Assembly: GCF_021401135.1 (NCBI RefSeq)
Contig: NZ_JACBFO010000005.1
Location: forward strand, 124,001 to 188,000
Reading direction: 5' to 3'
Origin: Azonexus sp. R2A61
Lineage (GTDB): Bacteria > Pseudomonadota > Gammaproteobacteria > Burkholderiales > Rhodocyclaceae
DNA: 64,000 bases
The notes beneath the pieces are model-generated. The model was not told the DNA's origin. It did no database searches and saw only the letters and a list, made by a program, of their open reading frames with translations. Both the position numbers and the translations under genes were made by a program. Numbering within the stretch: position 1 is the stretch's first letter; each line of letters begins with the position of its first letter. Positions 55,173-63,673 of the stretch are shown here, piece after piece.

Positions 55173-55186
55173 TGCGGTCGACCGCA
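55173..55186. repeat. TGCGGTCGACCGCA palindrome before a terminator
   Basis: A perfect 14-mer lies 51 bases after the cytochrome b561 stop and 9 bases before the terminator stem, the same arrangement as at 19667 and 46240. Confidence 0.8.
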
Positions 55187-55194
55187 GGAAAAAA

Positions 55195-55224
55195 CAAAAA
55201 ACGCGGCATCTGCCGCGTTTTTTT
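55195..55224. terminator. Bidirectional terminator between cytochrome b561 and pirin
   Basis: ACGCGGCA (55201-55208) pairs with TGCCGCGT (55211-55218). A-runs on the left and T-runs on the right extend the stem, so it works for both converging genes; it overlaps the pirin stop codon. Confidence 0.87.
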
Positions 55225-56086
55225 ATACCGATTCGAGCCGGCCATCCCGGAAATCGGCCAGTGCCTGGTAAATCTCTTGTTCGCTGTTCATCACGAACGG
55301 ACCGTACTGGACGATCTTTTCGCCCAGCGGCCGGCCGGCGAGCAGCAGCAGGCGGCTGTCTTCCGTGGCCTCGATGCACACGCCGTCGCTGTCCGGCGCA
55401 TTGTCGAGGATGGCCATCGTGCGGCTTGCCACCGCTTCGCCATCGACCGCCGCGCTGCCGCGATAGACATAGACGAAGGCATTGTGCCCGGGCGGTAGCG
55501 TTTGTTCGAATCGGCTGCCGGCCGGCAGATGGATGTCGAGATACAGGGGTTGCGTCGCATCGCGGGTCACCGCGCCGACCGTGCCGTGGCTTTCGCCGGC
55601 GATCACCGTCACCGCGACGCCCGCCGGCGTCGTGAAACGCGGCAGTTCGGCGGCGGCGATGTCGCGATACCACGGGGCGATCATCTTGTCCCGCGCCGGC
55701 AGGTTCAGCCACAGCTGGAACCCCTCCATGACGCCGGCTTCCTGCTGCGGGATCTCCGAATGGATCAAGCCGCGGCCGGCCGTCATCCACTGCACGTCGC
55801 CGCTCTGCAGCAAGCCCTCGTGGCCGGCGCTGTCGCGATGCAGCATGCGGCCGGCCAGCATGTAGGTGACCGTCTCGAAGCCGCGGTGCGGGTGATCGGG
55901 AAAGCCGGCGATGTAATCGTCGGGATCGTCGCTGGCGAAGACGTCGAGCATCAGGAAGGGATCGAGCCGGCGCTGGTAGTGCTGGGTGAGCACCCGCGTC
56001 AGCTTGACGCCGGCACCATCCGACGTGGCGATGCCGCGGTGCTGCGATTCGATCTTGCGCGAGCGGGTGACGTGACGGGGGCTCAT
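55223..56086 (-). CDS. Pirin-family protein
   Basis: A bicupin of 287 residues. The metal-binding N-terminal cupin has FPDHPHRGFETVTYML (about 63-78) and the downstream H/E pair in MTAGRGLIHSE (about 99-109), as in pirins with quercetinase activity. The C-terminal cupin is more divergent. The start MSPRHVT at 56086 follows GGGAGAAAA; an upstream frame extends to 56158 but has no better start. It lies 31 bases downstream of azoR on the same strand and is probably co-transcribed with it, an association common in proteobacteria. Confidence 0.9.
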   Translation of the reverse strand: MSPRHVTRSRKIESQHRGIATSDGAGVKLTRVLTQHYQRRLDPFLMLDVFASDDPDDYIAGFPDHPHRGFETVTYMLAGRMLHRDSAGHEGLLQSGDVQWMTAGRGLIHSEIPQQEAGVMEGFQLWLNLPARDKMIAPWYRDIAAAELPRFTTPAGVAVTVIAGESHGTVGAVTRDATQPLYLDIHLPAGSRFEQTLPPGHNAFVYVYRGSAAVDGEAVASRTMAILDNAPDSDGVCIEATEDSRLLLLAGRPLGEKIVQYGPFVMNSEQEIYQALADFRDGRLESV

Positions 56087-56117
56087 GATTTTTCTCCCTT
56101 GAAGTTGGGGGCGGCGT

Positions 56118-56717
56118 TCAGGCGAACAGTGCTTCGATGTCGGCCGCGGCTTCGGCAAAACCCCGGGCCGCGGCTTCCGGTCCCATGTTCAGTCCCTCGG
56201 CGTAGACGAAATTCAGGTCGCTCAGACCGATGAAACCGAAGTAGGTCTTGAGGAACGGGACCTGCGTATCGAAAGCGGTATCGCGATAACGGCCGCCGCG
56301 GGCCAGGGCGAAATACACCTTCTTGCCCCTGACCAGTCCTTCGACGCCCTGCTCGGTGTAGCGGAAGGTGACGCCGGCGCGGGTGATTGCATCGATCCAG
56401 GTTTTCAGCTGTACCGGAATGCCCAGGTTGTACATCGGGACGCCGATCACCAGCACATCGGCTGCCTGAAGTTCGGCGATCAATGCATCATCCAGCGCAA
56501 CCCGTGCCGCTTGCGCCGGCGTGCGTTGCTCGGCCGGCGTGAACAGGGCGCCCAAAGCGGCTTCGTCGAGCACCGGATGCGGTGTTGCCGCCAGATCGCG
56601 CAAGGCGACGTTGGCATCCGGATGCGCGATGCGCAGCCGGGCGACGATATCGTTGGCGACGCGGGTGGAATTGCCGCTTTCGCGGCGGGCGCTGGCGTTG
56701 ATTTGCAGGATGTTCAT
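56118..56717 (-). CDS. azoR: FMN-dependent NADH-azoreductase / quinone reductase
   Basis: A flavodoxin-fold reductase of 199 residues. FMN-binding segments are [16 protein letters not shown] (about 6-21), [17 protein letters not shown] (about 92-108) and ARGGRY (about 138-143). It reduces quinones, azo dyes and other electrophiles with NADH. It diverges from a LysR gene across 106 bases that contain a strong dyad, so it is the likely target of that regulator. Pirin follows it. Confidence 0.92.
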   Translation of the reverse strand: MNILQINASARRESGNSTRVANDIVARLRIAHPDANVALRDLAATPHPVLDEAALGALFTPAEQRTPAQAARVALDDALIAELQAADVLVIGVPMYNLGIPVQLKTWIDAITRAGVTFRYTEQGVEGLVRGKKVYFALARGGRYRDTAFDTQVPFLKTYFGFIGLSDLNFVYAEGLNMGPEAAARGFAEAAADIEALFA

Positions 56718-56811
56718 GGCGATCTCCGATCAGTGAGTTGAATCCGCTGTTGCGGCATGTGTGCACTGTAGTGCGTCGCGAATCGACACAGAAGACGTCG
56801 ATTTGGATAAC

Positions 56812-56833
56812 ATTGTTCCGTATATGGAACAAT
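56812..56833. promoter_or_regulatory. 22-bp palindrome overlapping the lysR start codon
   Basis: ATTGTTCC (56812-56819) and GGAACAAT (56826-56833) are perfect inverted arms around GTATAT. The ATG of the LysR gene (56824-56826) lies within it. Such a T-N11-A dyad is a plausible autorepression operator and could also act on divergent azoR. A shorter dyad (GCACTGTAGTGC) lies near 56762-56773. Confidence 0.6.
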
Positions 56834-57735
56834 ACGATGCCAATGACCTGCTGATCTACGCCCGCGTCGTCGAATGCGGCAGCTTCAGCCGTGCCGCCGA
56901 ACGCCTGGCGTTGCCGAAGTCGACCGTTTCGCGGCGGGTGGCTGCACTGGAGGATCGCCTGGGCGAACGCCTGCTGATCCGCAGTACGCGTCGGCTGCAG
57001 GTCACCGAGTTTGGCGAGATACTGCTCGAACACGCTCGCCAGGTGGCCGAGGAGGTGGATGCCGTCAAGGCTGCCATCGAGCATCGTCAGGCGCGGCCGA
57101 GCGGCCGCCTGCGAGTGTCGATGCCGAGCGACTTCGCCAGCCTGCTGCTGACCGAGATGCTGCACGCCTTTTCCCGTCTGCATCCGGCCGTGACGCTGGA
57201 ACTCGATTTGTCGCAACGCCGGGTGGACATCGTCGGCGAAAAGTTCGACCTCGCCGTGCGCATGGGGGCGTTGCCCGACGACAGCCTGCTGGCCGCCCGG
57301 CGCATCGCACGCTTCTCGTTCGGGCTTTACGCCGCGCCGCGTTACCTGAGCGAGCGGGGTATTCCGGCCATGCCGGTCGACCTGGCCGGTCACGACACGC
57401 TCTGCCTGCCCGGCGAACTCGGCGGCTGGCCGATGAGCAAGGGGCGGCAGACGCAGGAAATCCGGCCAAACGCCCGCATCGTCATCAATTCGCCGCAGTT
57501 GCTGATCAATCTGGCCTGCGACGGGGCCGGCATCACCGCCGTACCGGATTACTTCGCCCGCCGCTATGTACAGCGCGGTGAACTGCAACGCGTGCTGGCC
57601 GACTGGCAACTGCCGCCGCATCCGGCCTGGGTGGTTTTTCCGGGTCGTCGGCTGATGCCGGCCAAGAGCCGGGCCTTCATCGAAATGCTCGAGGCTGCGC
57701 TGAGCAACGCCTGCGAGGAGGCGCAAGCCGACTGA
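56824..57735 (+). CDS. LysR-family transcriptional regulator
   Basis: A regulator of 303 residues from MEQYDAN. The N-terminal winged helix-turn-helix (about 5-65) contains SFSRAAERLALPKSTVSRRVAALE split around the recognition helix, and the C-terminal effector domain has two lobes (about 90-295). It diverges from azoR and its start codon lies inside a perfect dyad, pointing to autoregulation. By analogy it may respond to electrophiles or quinones that AzoR removes; this is inference. An upstream in-frame ATG at 56761 is less likely as it lies before the operator. Confidence 0.87.
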   Translation: MEQYDANDLLIYARVVECGSFSRAAERLALPKSTVSRRVAALEDRLGERLLIRSTRRLQVTEFGEILLEHARQVAEEVDAVKAAIEHRQARPSGRLRVSMPSDFASLLLTEMLHAFSRLHPAVTLELDLSQRRVDIVGEKFDLAVRMGALPDDSLLAARRIARFSFGLYAAPRYLSERGIPAMPVDLAGHDTLCLPGELGGWPMSKGRQTQEIRPNARIVINSPQLLINLACDGAGITAVPDYFARRYVQRGELQRVLADWQLPPHPAWVVFPGRRLMPAKSRAFIEMLEAALSNACEEAQAD

Positions 57736-57744
57736 GCCTGCCGA

Positions 57745-58074
57745 TCAGACCCGCGGTTGCAGCGCGATCACCGCCATGCCGGCCAGCGCGATACCGGCAC
57801 CGAGCGTATCCCAGCGGGTCAGTTGGATACCGTCGACAAAACGCAGCCAGAGCAGCGCGACTGCGATGTACATGCCGCCGTAGGCCGCATAAGTCCGGCC
57901 GGCGGCCGTCGGGTGCAGCGTCAGCAGCCAGGCGAATGCCGCCAGCGACAGGGCGGCCGGTATCAGCAGCAGTGCGCTCTTGCCCTGCCTGAGTACCAGC
58001 CAGGGCAAATAACAGCCGACGATCTCGGCGACCGCGGTGATGGCGAACAGCAGGCTGAAGCGGAGGATTTCCAT
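57745..58074 (-). CDS. ynfA: YnfA-family (UPF0060) small membrane protein
   Basis: A four-helix protein of 109 residues related in shape to small multidrug resistance transporters. The family pattern [20 protein letters not shown] (about 13-32) and [19 protein letters not shown] (about 59-77) is clear. The start at 58074 follows GGAAAGAT weakly; longer upstream frames include non-conserved residues. It converges with the LysR gene and diverges from the CorC-like gene. Transport function is only suggested by fold. Confidence 0.85.
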   Translation of the reverse strand: MEILRFSLLFAITAVAEIVGCYLPWLVLRQGKSALLLIPAALSLAAFAWLLTLHPTAAGRTYAAYGGMYIAVALLWLRFVDGIQLTRWDTLGAGIALAGMAVIALQPRV

Positions 58075-58194
58075 GATCTTTCCCGTGACGCCGGGGCAAT
58101 TGAATGGCGGTTGATTCGACCGTAGCCGTCGCATCGGCTACCATCGGCGCCATTCTGATACAAAGAAAGGCCGTGGGCACGTCGTGTCCACCAT

Positions 58195-59505
58195 ATGGGT
58201 AGTGACCTTGTCCTGATTGCTGTTGCTTTACTGCTTGTTCTTCTCAACGGGTTTTTCGTCGCCGCCGAGTTCGGGTTGGTCAAACTGCGCCAGACGCGCG
58301 TCGAAGCCATCGCCAAATCCCACGGCTGGCGCGGCCGTATGCTGGCCCGGGTGCATCGGGATCTCGATGCTTACCTGTCCGCCTGCCAGCTCGGCATCAC
58401 CCTCGCTTCGCTGGGGCTCGGCTGGGTCGGCGAACCGGCCTTCGCCGATTTGCTGACGCCGCTGCTGGCGGCGATCGGCGTCGAAAGCGAACGCCTGATC
58501 CACGGCATCGCCTTCTTCACCGCCTTCTTCATCATCTCCTACCTGCACATCGTCGTCGGTGAACTGGCGCCGAAATCGATGGCCATCCGGATGTCGGAAA
58601 AGGTCGGCCTGTGGACGGCGCCGCCCCTCTATGCCTTCTACTGGGCGATGTATCCGGCGATCTGGGTGCTCAACCACAGTGCCAACTGGGTGCTCAGCAA
58701 GATGAAGATGGATGTCGCGCACGGCCATGACAGCCACTACTCGTCCGACGAACTGAAACTCATCCTGCGCAGCTCGCGCGCCGATCAGGGCTTTACCCAG
58801 GACGAATGGCGGGTGCTGGCGCAGGCCCTCGATTTCCGCCAGCTCGACGTTGCCGACCTGATGCGCCCCTTCCAGGAGGCCGTGACGCTGAGCGAGGATG
58901 ATCCGCTCGACGCCAGCCTGGAAAAGATCGCCCGCCACCGTTACAGCCGTTATCCCTACCTGGGCAGCGAGCGCAACATCAAGGGCGTGATCCATCTGAA
59001 GGACGTGTTCATCGCACTGCAGAACAACCCGGAACTGGACAGCCTGGAAAAGCTGGTCCGCCCGGCCCAGGTGGTCTCGCCGCGCTTGCCGGCGACCGAA
59101 CTGTTCCGCCGCTTTCGCGAGGGGGCGCCTCACTTTGCCGTCGTCGCCCACGACCACAGCCATCCGCTCGGTTATGTGACCTTGGACAATCTGCTTGGTG
59201 CGCTGGTCGGCGAAATCCGCGACGAATTCCGCCAGACCCAGAACGAATGGTCGAAACTCGATGACGGCTCGCTGCTCGGCAAGGGCAGTCTGCCGCTATT
59301 CACGCTGGAGCGTGCGCTGGGCATCGATATCGAGGAATCCGGCGTCGACTCGATCGGCGGTCTGATCATGCAGCACCTGGGCGATCTGCCGGAAGAAGGG
59401 CAACGTATCGAATTCCCGTGCTTCGATGCCGTCGTCAAAAAGATGAGCGGACCGCGGATCGTGCTGGTCAGGGTGATTCCGCATGCCGAAGCCGCTCGGG
59501 ATTAG
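58195..59505 (+). CDS. CNNM/CorC-HlyC-type membrane protein
   Basis: A protein of 436 residues. The N-terminal CNNM (DUF21) domain spans about 1-200 with helices near 3-25, 60-80, 95-115 and 130-150 and the FFVAAEFGLVKLR segment. Two CBS domains follow (about 215-340; the first around DLMRPFQEAV) and a C-terminal CorC_HlyC domain (about 355-432; VDSIGGLIMQHLGDLPEEGQ). These proteins are linked to magnesium or cobalt export and sometimes labelled haemolysins. The start codon is ATG at 58195. Alone in its transcription unit. Confidence 0.9.
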   Translation: MGSDLVLIAVALLLVLLNGFFVAAEFGLVKLRQTRVEAIAKSHGWRGRMLARVHRDLDAYLSACQLGITLASLGLGWVGEPAFADLLTPLLAAIGVESERLIHGIAFFTAFFIISYLHIVVGELAPKSMAIRMSEKVGLWTAPPLYAFYWAMYPAIWVLNHSANWVLSKMKMDVAHGHDSHYSSDELKLILRSSRADQGFTQDEWRVLAQALDFRQLDVADLMRPFQEAVTLSEDDPLDASLEKIARHRYSRYPYLGSERNIKGVIHLKDVFIALQNNPELDSLEKLVRPAQVVSPRLPATELFRRFREGAPHFAVVAHDHSHPLGYVTLDNLLGALVGEIRDEFRQTQNEWSKLDDGSLLGKGSLPLFTLERALGIDIEESGVDSIGGLIMQHLGDLPEEGQRIEFPCFDAVVKKMSGPRIVLVRVIPHAEAARD

Positions 59506-59919
59506 CGGAGCGCCATGGTGCTCTCCTGAATGCCTGAAAAGCATTCTCGGGTGAAGCCGCCTAGCGGGAAAATCGGCAATGTCGATCGTCCCGGTGCGGG
59601 CTGGCCATTGCTCGGGGGAAATGCCGGGAGCCGGGCTGGCTGCTGGCGTCTGCCGGAAAACGAACTGCCTGTTTTTTCGGCAAAGCGTCAAAGTGGCTTC
59701 CGCTTCAGTGAGTTGCCGCTTCCGCCCAGAGCATCCCCACAGCTTTATCCACAGCATCCGGGGATAATTCGGCCGAAAAAAGTCGTTGTTGCGGTCGACT
59801 GCCTGGCACGTCGAAAAAGCCGCGCCGAAATAGCATAAGGGACAGGCAGAGGCCTGTCCCTTGTCGTGTCTGCCCCGTTCAGCCTGCACTGACGGGGCGG
59901 AGCACCGTTCTCCTTGTTC
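59506..59919. other. 414-base intergenic region between the CorC-like gene and a cytochrome c gene
   Basis: No convincing gene is seen; a small open frame at 59530-59838 lacks a ribosome site and family features. The region holds one exact DnaA-box-like TTATCCACA (59745-59753), a degenerate GTCGAC copy (TGCGGTCGACTGCC near 59790) and the hairpin at 59835-59860. Confidence 0.6.
59835..59860. terminator. Hairpin between converging genes
   Basis: AAGGGACAGGC (59835-59845) pairs perfectly with GCCTGTCCCTT (59850-59860) around AGAG. The T-run is weak (CTTGTCGTGT), but its place between the CorC-like gene and the converging cytochrome c gene fits a shared terminator. Confidence 0.6.
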
Positions 59920-60252
59920 TTACTGCAGCGACAGCACCCAGGCGATGGCGGCCTTGAGGTCGTCGTCGCTGATCTGTGCCGGGCTGTGCGGCGTCATCGG
60001 GACTTCGCCCCAGTGACCGCTGCCGCCGTGGCGGACTTTTTCGAAAAGCATGGCCGGGGCCTTGGCGTCGCCCTTGTAGCGGGCGGCGACGTCCTTGTAG
60101 GCGGGGCCGACACGCTTCTGGTCGACAGCGTGGCAGGCGACGCAGCGGGCTTTCTTGACGATGGCTTCGCTGGCGTGGGCCGACGAAGCGGCGATCAGCA
60201 TGGTGCCGGCGGCCAGGGTCAGCAGCAGGCTGTTTTGCAGTTTCTGTTTCAT
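59920..60252 (-). CDS. Small c-type cytochrome (c-551-like)
   Basis: A periplasmic cytochrome of 110 residues with a signal peptide (about 1-27, to AHA-SE). The haem motif CVACH (about 37-41) is followed by AVDQKRVGPAYKDVAARYKG, and the axial Met is in WGEVPMTPHSP; this is the class I c-551/c-552 layout. It is 15 bases downstream of the DUF779 gene on the same strand, so it is probably part of the aldehyde dehydrogenase transcript and may carry electrons from periplasmic alcohol oxidation. Confidence 0.87.
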   Translation of the reverse strand: MKQKLQNSLLLTLAAGTMLIAASSAHASEAIVKKARCVACHAVDQKRVGPAYKDVAARYKGDAKAPAMLFEKVRHGGSGHWGEVPMTPHSPAQISDDDLKAAIAWVLSLQ

Positions 60253-60267
60253 GAGGCTTTTCCTTGT

Positions 60268-60639
60268 TCAGACGAGGCCGGCGGCCTGAAGTTCGGCCCA
60301 TTCGGCGTCTTCAAAAATTCGCGAACGGGTAAAGAAGGCTTTGCCGGTGTTGCTTTCGAGCGAGAAGGTGCCGCCGGCGCCATCGACTGCGTCGATGATC
60401 ACCTGCGTGTGCTTCCAGTATTCGTACTGCGTGGCGCCCACATAGAAGGGCAGTCCGCCGATGTCGCCGAGATGCACGTCGTAGGCGCCGATGGTCAGTT
60501 CGCCTTCGAGGTAGCAGTTGGGCGAGCTGTTGTCGCAGCACCCGCCGGACAGGAAGAAGAACAGCTTCGGCCCGTGTTGCTGCTTGAGCGTGGCGATCAG
60601 TTCCAGGGCGGCCGGGGTGGCAGTGACGCGGTCGACCAT
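60268..60639 (-). CDS. DUF779 protein
   Basis: A protein of 123 residues matching DUF779: VDRVTATPAALELIATLK, the Cys- and Gly-rich FFLSGGCCDNSSPNCY (about 27-42), and FYVGATQYEYWKHTQ. The family occurs next to ExaC/AldB-type aldehyde dehydrogenases and is of unknown function; it is sometimes considered a metal- or cofactor-related accessory. Here it follows the aldehyde dehydrogenase gene after two hairpins (60731-60763 and 60659-60678), which could lower its expression relative to the enzyme. Confidence 0.85.
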   Translation of the reverse strand: MVDRVTATPAALELIATLKQQHGPKLFFFLSGGCCDNSSPNCYLEGELTIGAYDVHLGDIGGLPFYVGATQYEYWKHTQVIIDAVDGAGGTFSLESNTGKAFFTRSRIFEDAEWAELQAAGLV

Positions 60640-60655
60640 GGTTTTCTCCCAAAAA

Positions 60656-60678
60656 GGTGGGAGCGGTTTCCCGCTCCC
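60656..60678 (-). terminator. Hairpin with T-run before the DUF779 gene (possible partial terminator)
   Basis: GGGAGCGG (60659-60666) pairs with CCGCTCCC (60671-60678). On the minus strand it is followed by ACCTTTTTGGG. It lies between the aldehyde dehydrogenase stop and the DUF779 start, and so could attenuate the downstream genes. Confidence 0.5.
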
Positions 60679-60730
60679 GTAAATCCCGCAACAGAGCGAG
60701 TGGAGGAGATGCCTGAGACGACCGGCGGGT

Positions 60731-60763
60731 GGCCGGCGTATCCCGGAGCTGGATACGCCGGCC
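60731..60763. repeat. Perfect 13-bp inverted repeat after the aldehyde dehydrogenase gene
   Basis: GGCCGGCGTATCC (60731-60743) and GGATACGCCGGCC (60751-60763) pair fully around a 7-base loop. No T-run follows on either strand. It resembles a REP-type or mRNA-stabilising hairpin. Confidence 0.65.
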
Positions 60764-60787
60764 GGCCGGTTTCGACGAGGGTTTCTT

Positions 60788-62308
<1,521 letters not shown>

Positions 62309-62381
62309 GTTTTGTCTCCTGTATCTGGTTACGGGTTTCAAGCCCGGCGGTTGTCCCGCCGTGTCTCGTCCCGGATAGTCT

Positions 62382-62396
62382 GCATGCCATGTGCCA
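62382..62396 (-). promoter_or_regulatory. Sigma-54-like promoter of the aldehyde dehydrogenase gene
   Basis: On the minus strand TGGCAC, five bases, ATGC gives the invariant GG-N10-GC of -24/-12 promoters, with one mismatch to TTGC. It is about 74 bases upstream of the start codon. The AcoR-like activator encoded at 50142-52139 is the obvious candidate partner. Confidence 0.6.
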
Positions 62397-62566
62397 GCCC
62401 GTGCCTGCTCCGGTCGACTTTGTGCAAGCGACTGTTTTTCAATGGCTTATCGTTTTCTGCTGAAATTCCGTCCGGGTTTGTCGGCTGCTCTGCTGATCAA
62501 CGGCGGAGCAATTGCTTCATTCCTATACAGCAGGGAGGTGCGAACAATCCGGCGCTAGTGGGCAAG

Positions 62567-62593
62567 AAAAAACCGGCCCGCAGGCCGGTTTTT
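62567..62593 (-). terminator. Terminator of the cytochrome c gene
   Basis: AACCGGCC (62571-62578) pairs with GGCCGGTT (62583-62590) around CGCA, extended by A-runs and T-runs on both sides. It lies 17 bases after the stop of the cytochrome gene on the minus strand. Confidence 0.83.
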
Positions 62594-62610
62594 CGTTGCT
62601 GCGGTCAACC

Positions 62611-62988
62611 TCAGCGCAGCGCCAGAATCCAGTTCACCAGCAGGCGGGCGTTGCCTTCGGTGATGGCGACGGCGTTGGGCGGCATCGACAGGCCGGAGAC
62701 CTTGCCCTTCCAGTGGCTGCTGTAAGGATTGGAGCCTTCGAGCACGACGCGGGTCAGGAATTCGGAGGCGCCCGGTTTGCCCTGGTATTGCTTGGCGACG
62801 TCGATCCAGGCCGGACCGATCGGTTTCATGCCGTTCGGCCCCGGTTTGTCGGTTTCGATGCCGTGGCAGGTGGTGCAGCCGCTCTTGGCGGCGAGTTGCT
62901 TCATCTCGGCGTCGTTCTTGGCGTCGGCGAATGCGGCGCTGGAGACGAGGCCGGCGGCGAGCGTCAGGCAGATGGCGATGCGTTTCAT
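62611..62988 (-). CDS. Class I c-type cytochrome
   Basis: A periplasmic cytochrome of 125 residues with a signal peptide (about 1-21, to AFA-DA). The haem motif CTTCH is at about 38-42, followed by GIETDKPGPNG and the IGPAWIDVAKQYQG segment typical of c-551/c-552, with the axial Met in SGLSMPPNAV. Between the PQQ-linked region and the two-component pair, it is a likely electron carrier for alcohol oxidation, but no partner is proven. It has its own terminator. Confidence 0.87.
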   Translation of the reverse strand: MKRIAICLTLAAGLVSSAAFADAKNDAEMKQLAAKSGCTTCHGIETDKPGPNGMKPIGPAWIDVAKQYQGKPGASEFLTRVVLEGSNPYSSHWKGKVSGLSMPPNAVAITEGNARLLVNWILALR

Positions 62989-63022
62989 GGTGTAAGCCCC
63001 CCTGGGCGGTTGGTGGTTGAAA

Positions 63023-63673
63023 TCAGTGCGTGGTGGTGGCCTGGCCGAGTTCGACCATGCCGTGGCGCACTGCGAAGTGAAGCAGTTTGAAATCGCTGTC
63101 GGCGTCCAGTTTCTGGCGGATCAGCGACAGGTAGTTGAGGATGGTCTTCTGGCTCAGGTGCATGCTGTCGGCGATGTGGCTGGCCGATTCGCCGCGGGCG
63201 AGCATGCGCAATACCTCGAATTCGCGCGGGGTCAGTGCGTTCAGCGCGGTTTCGCCGACGATCGCTTCGCCGGCCAGGATGTCGGCAATTTCGGGCGAAA
63301 AGGCACGTCGACCGCCGGCAATGCGGCGAATGGCGTCGATCACTTCGTCCGGTTCGCAGTATTTGGTCAGGTAGCCGTGGGCGCCGCTCTTCAGCGCCTG
63401 CGTGACGTGGCCGGCGCCGTCGTGCATCGAGAGCACCAGGATGCGCAGCGCCGGGTGGCGGGCCAGCATGCCGCGGATCGCTTCGAGGCCGCTGCTGCCC
63501 TTCAGGCTCAGGTCGACCACGGCAACCGTCGGCAACGTGCGCAGCACGAGGGCGTTGGCCTCGTCGGCGCTGGCCGCTTCGCCGACCACCTCGAAATCCG
63601 GTTCGGCCGACAGCAGCCGGCGGTAGCCGGTGCGGACGATGGCGTGATCGTCGATCAGCACGATGCGTATCAT
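63023..63673 (-). CDS. NarL/FixJ-type response regulator
   Basis: A regulator of 216 residues. The receiver domain (about 1-120) has the acidic pair DD in VLIDDHAIVRTG, the phospho-acceptor D in AVVDLSLKGSSG (about residue 54) and K in GYLTKYCEPDE. The C-terminal LuxR-type helix-turn-helix starts ALTPREFEVLRMLARGESASHI. Its start overlaps the stop of the sensor kinase gene (ATGA), so they form a two-component pair. Similar pairs control PQQ-dependent ethanol oxidation in pseudomonads, which fits the neighbourhood; this is inference. Confidence 0.9.
   Translation of the reverse strand: MIRIVLIDDHAIVRTGYRRLLSAEPDFEVVGEAASADEANALVLRTLPTVAVVDLSLKGSSGLEAIRGMLARHPALRILVLSMHDGAGHVTQALKSGAHGYLTKYCEPDEVIDAIRRIAGGRRAFSPEIADILAGEAIVGETALNALTPREFEVLRMLARGESASHIADSMHLSQKTILNYLSLIRQKLDADSDFKLLHFAVRHGMVELGQATTTH

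Larger units (their letters stand above)
62309..62610. other. 302-base intergenic region between exaC and a cytochrome c gene
   Basis: No gene is seen. The region carries the sigma-54-like promoter of the aldehyde dehydrogenase gene (62382-62396, minus), room for an activator site to its right, and at the right end the terminator of the cytochrome gene (62567-62593) followed by a degenerate TGCGGTCAACC copy of the palindrome near 62600. Confidence 0.6.

Noticed and set aside
59745-59753. TTATCCACA, a perfect DnaA box, as a sign of a replication origin.
   Set aside because: It is single; there is no cluster of boxes, no AT-rich unwinding region and no dnaA, dnaN or parAB nearby.
59530-59838. 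Open frame of 102 codons between the CorC-like gene and the cytochrome c gene.
   Set aside because: No ribosome site, no hydrophobic or domain pattern, and it contains a repeat copy; it is probably non-coding.
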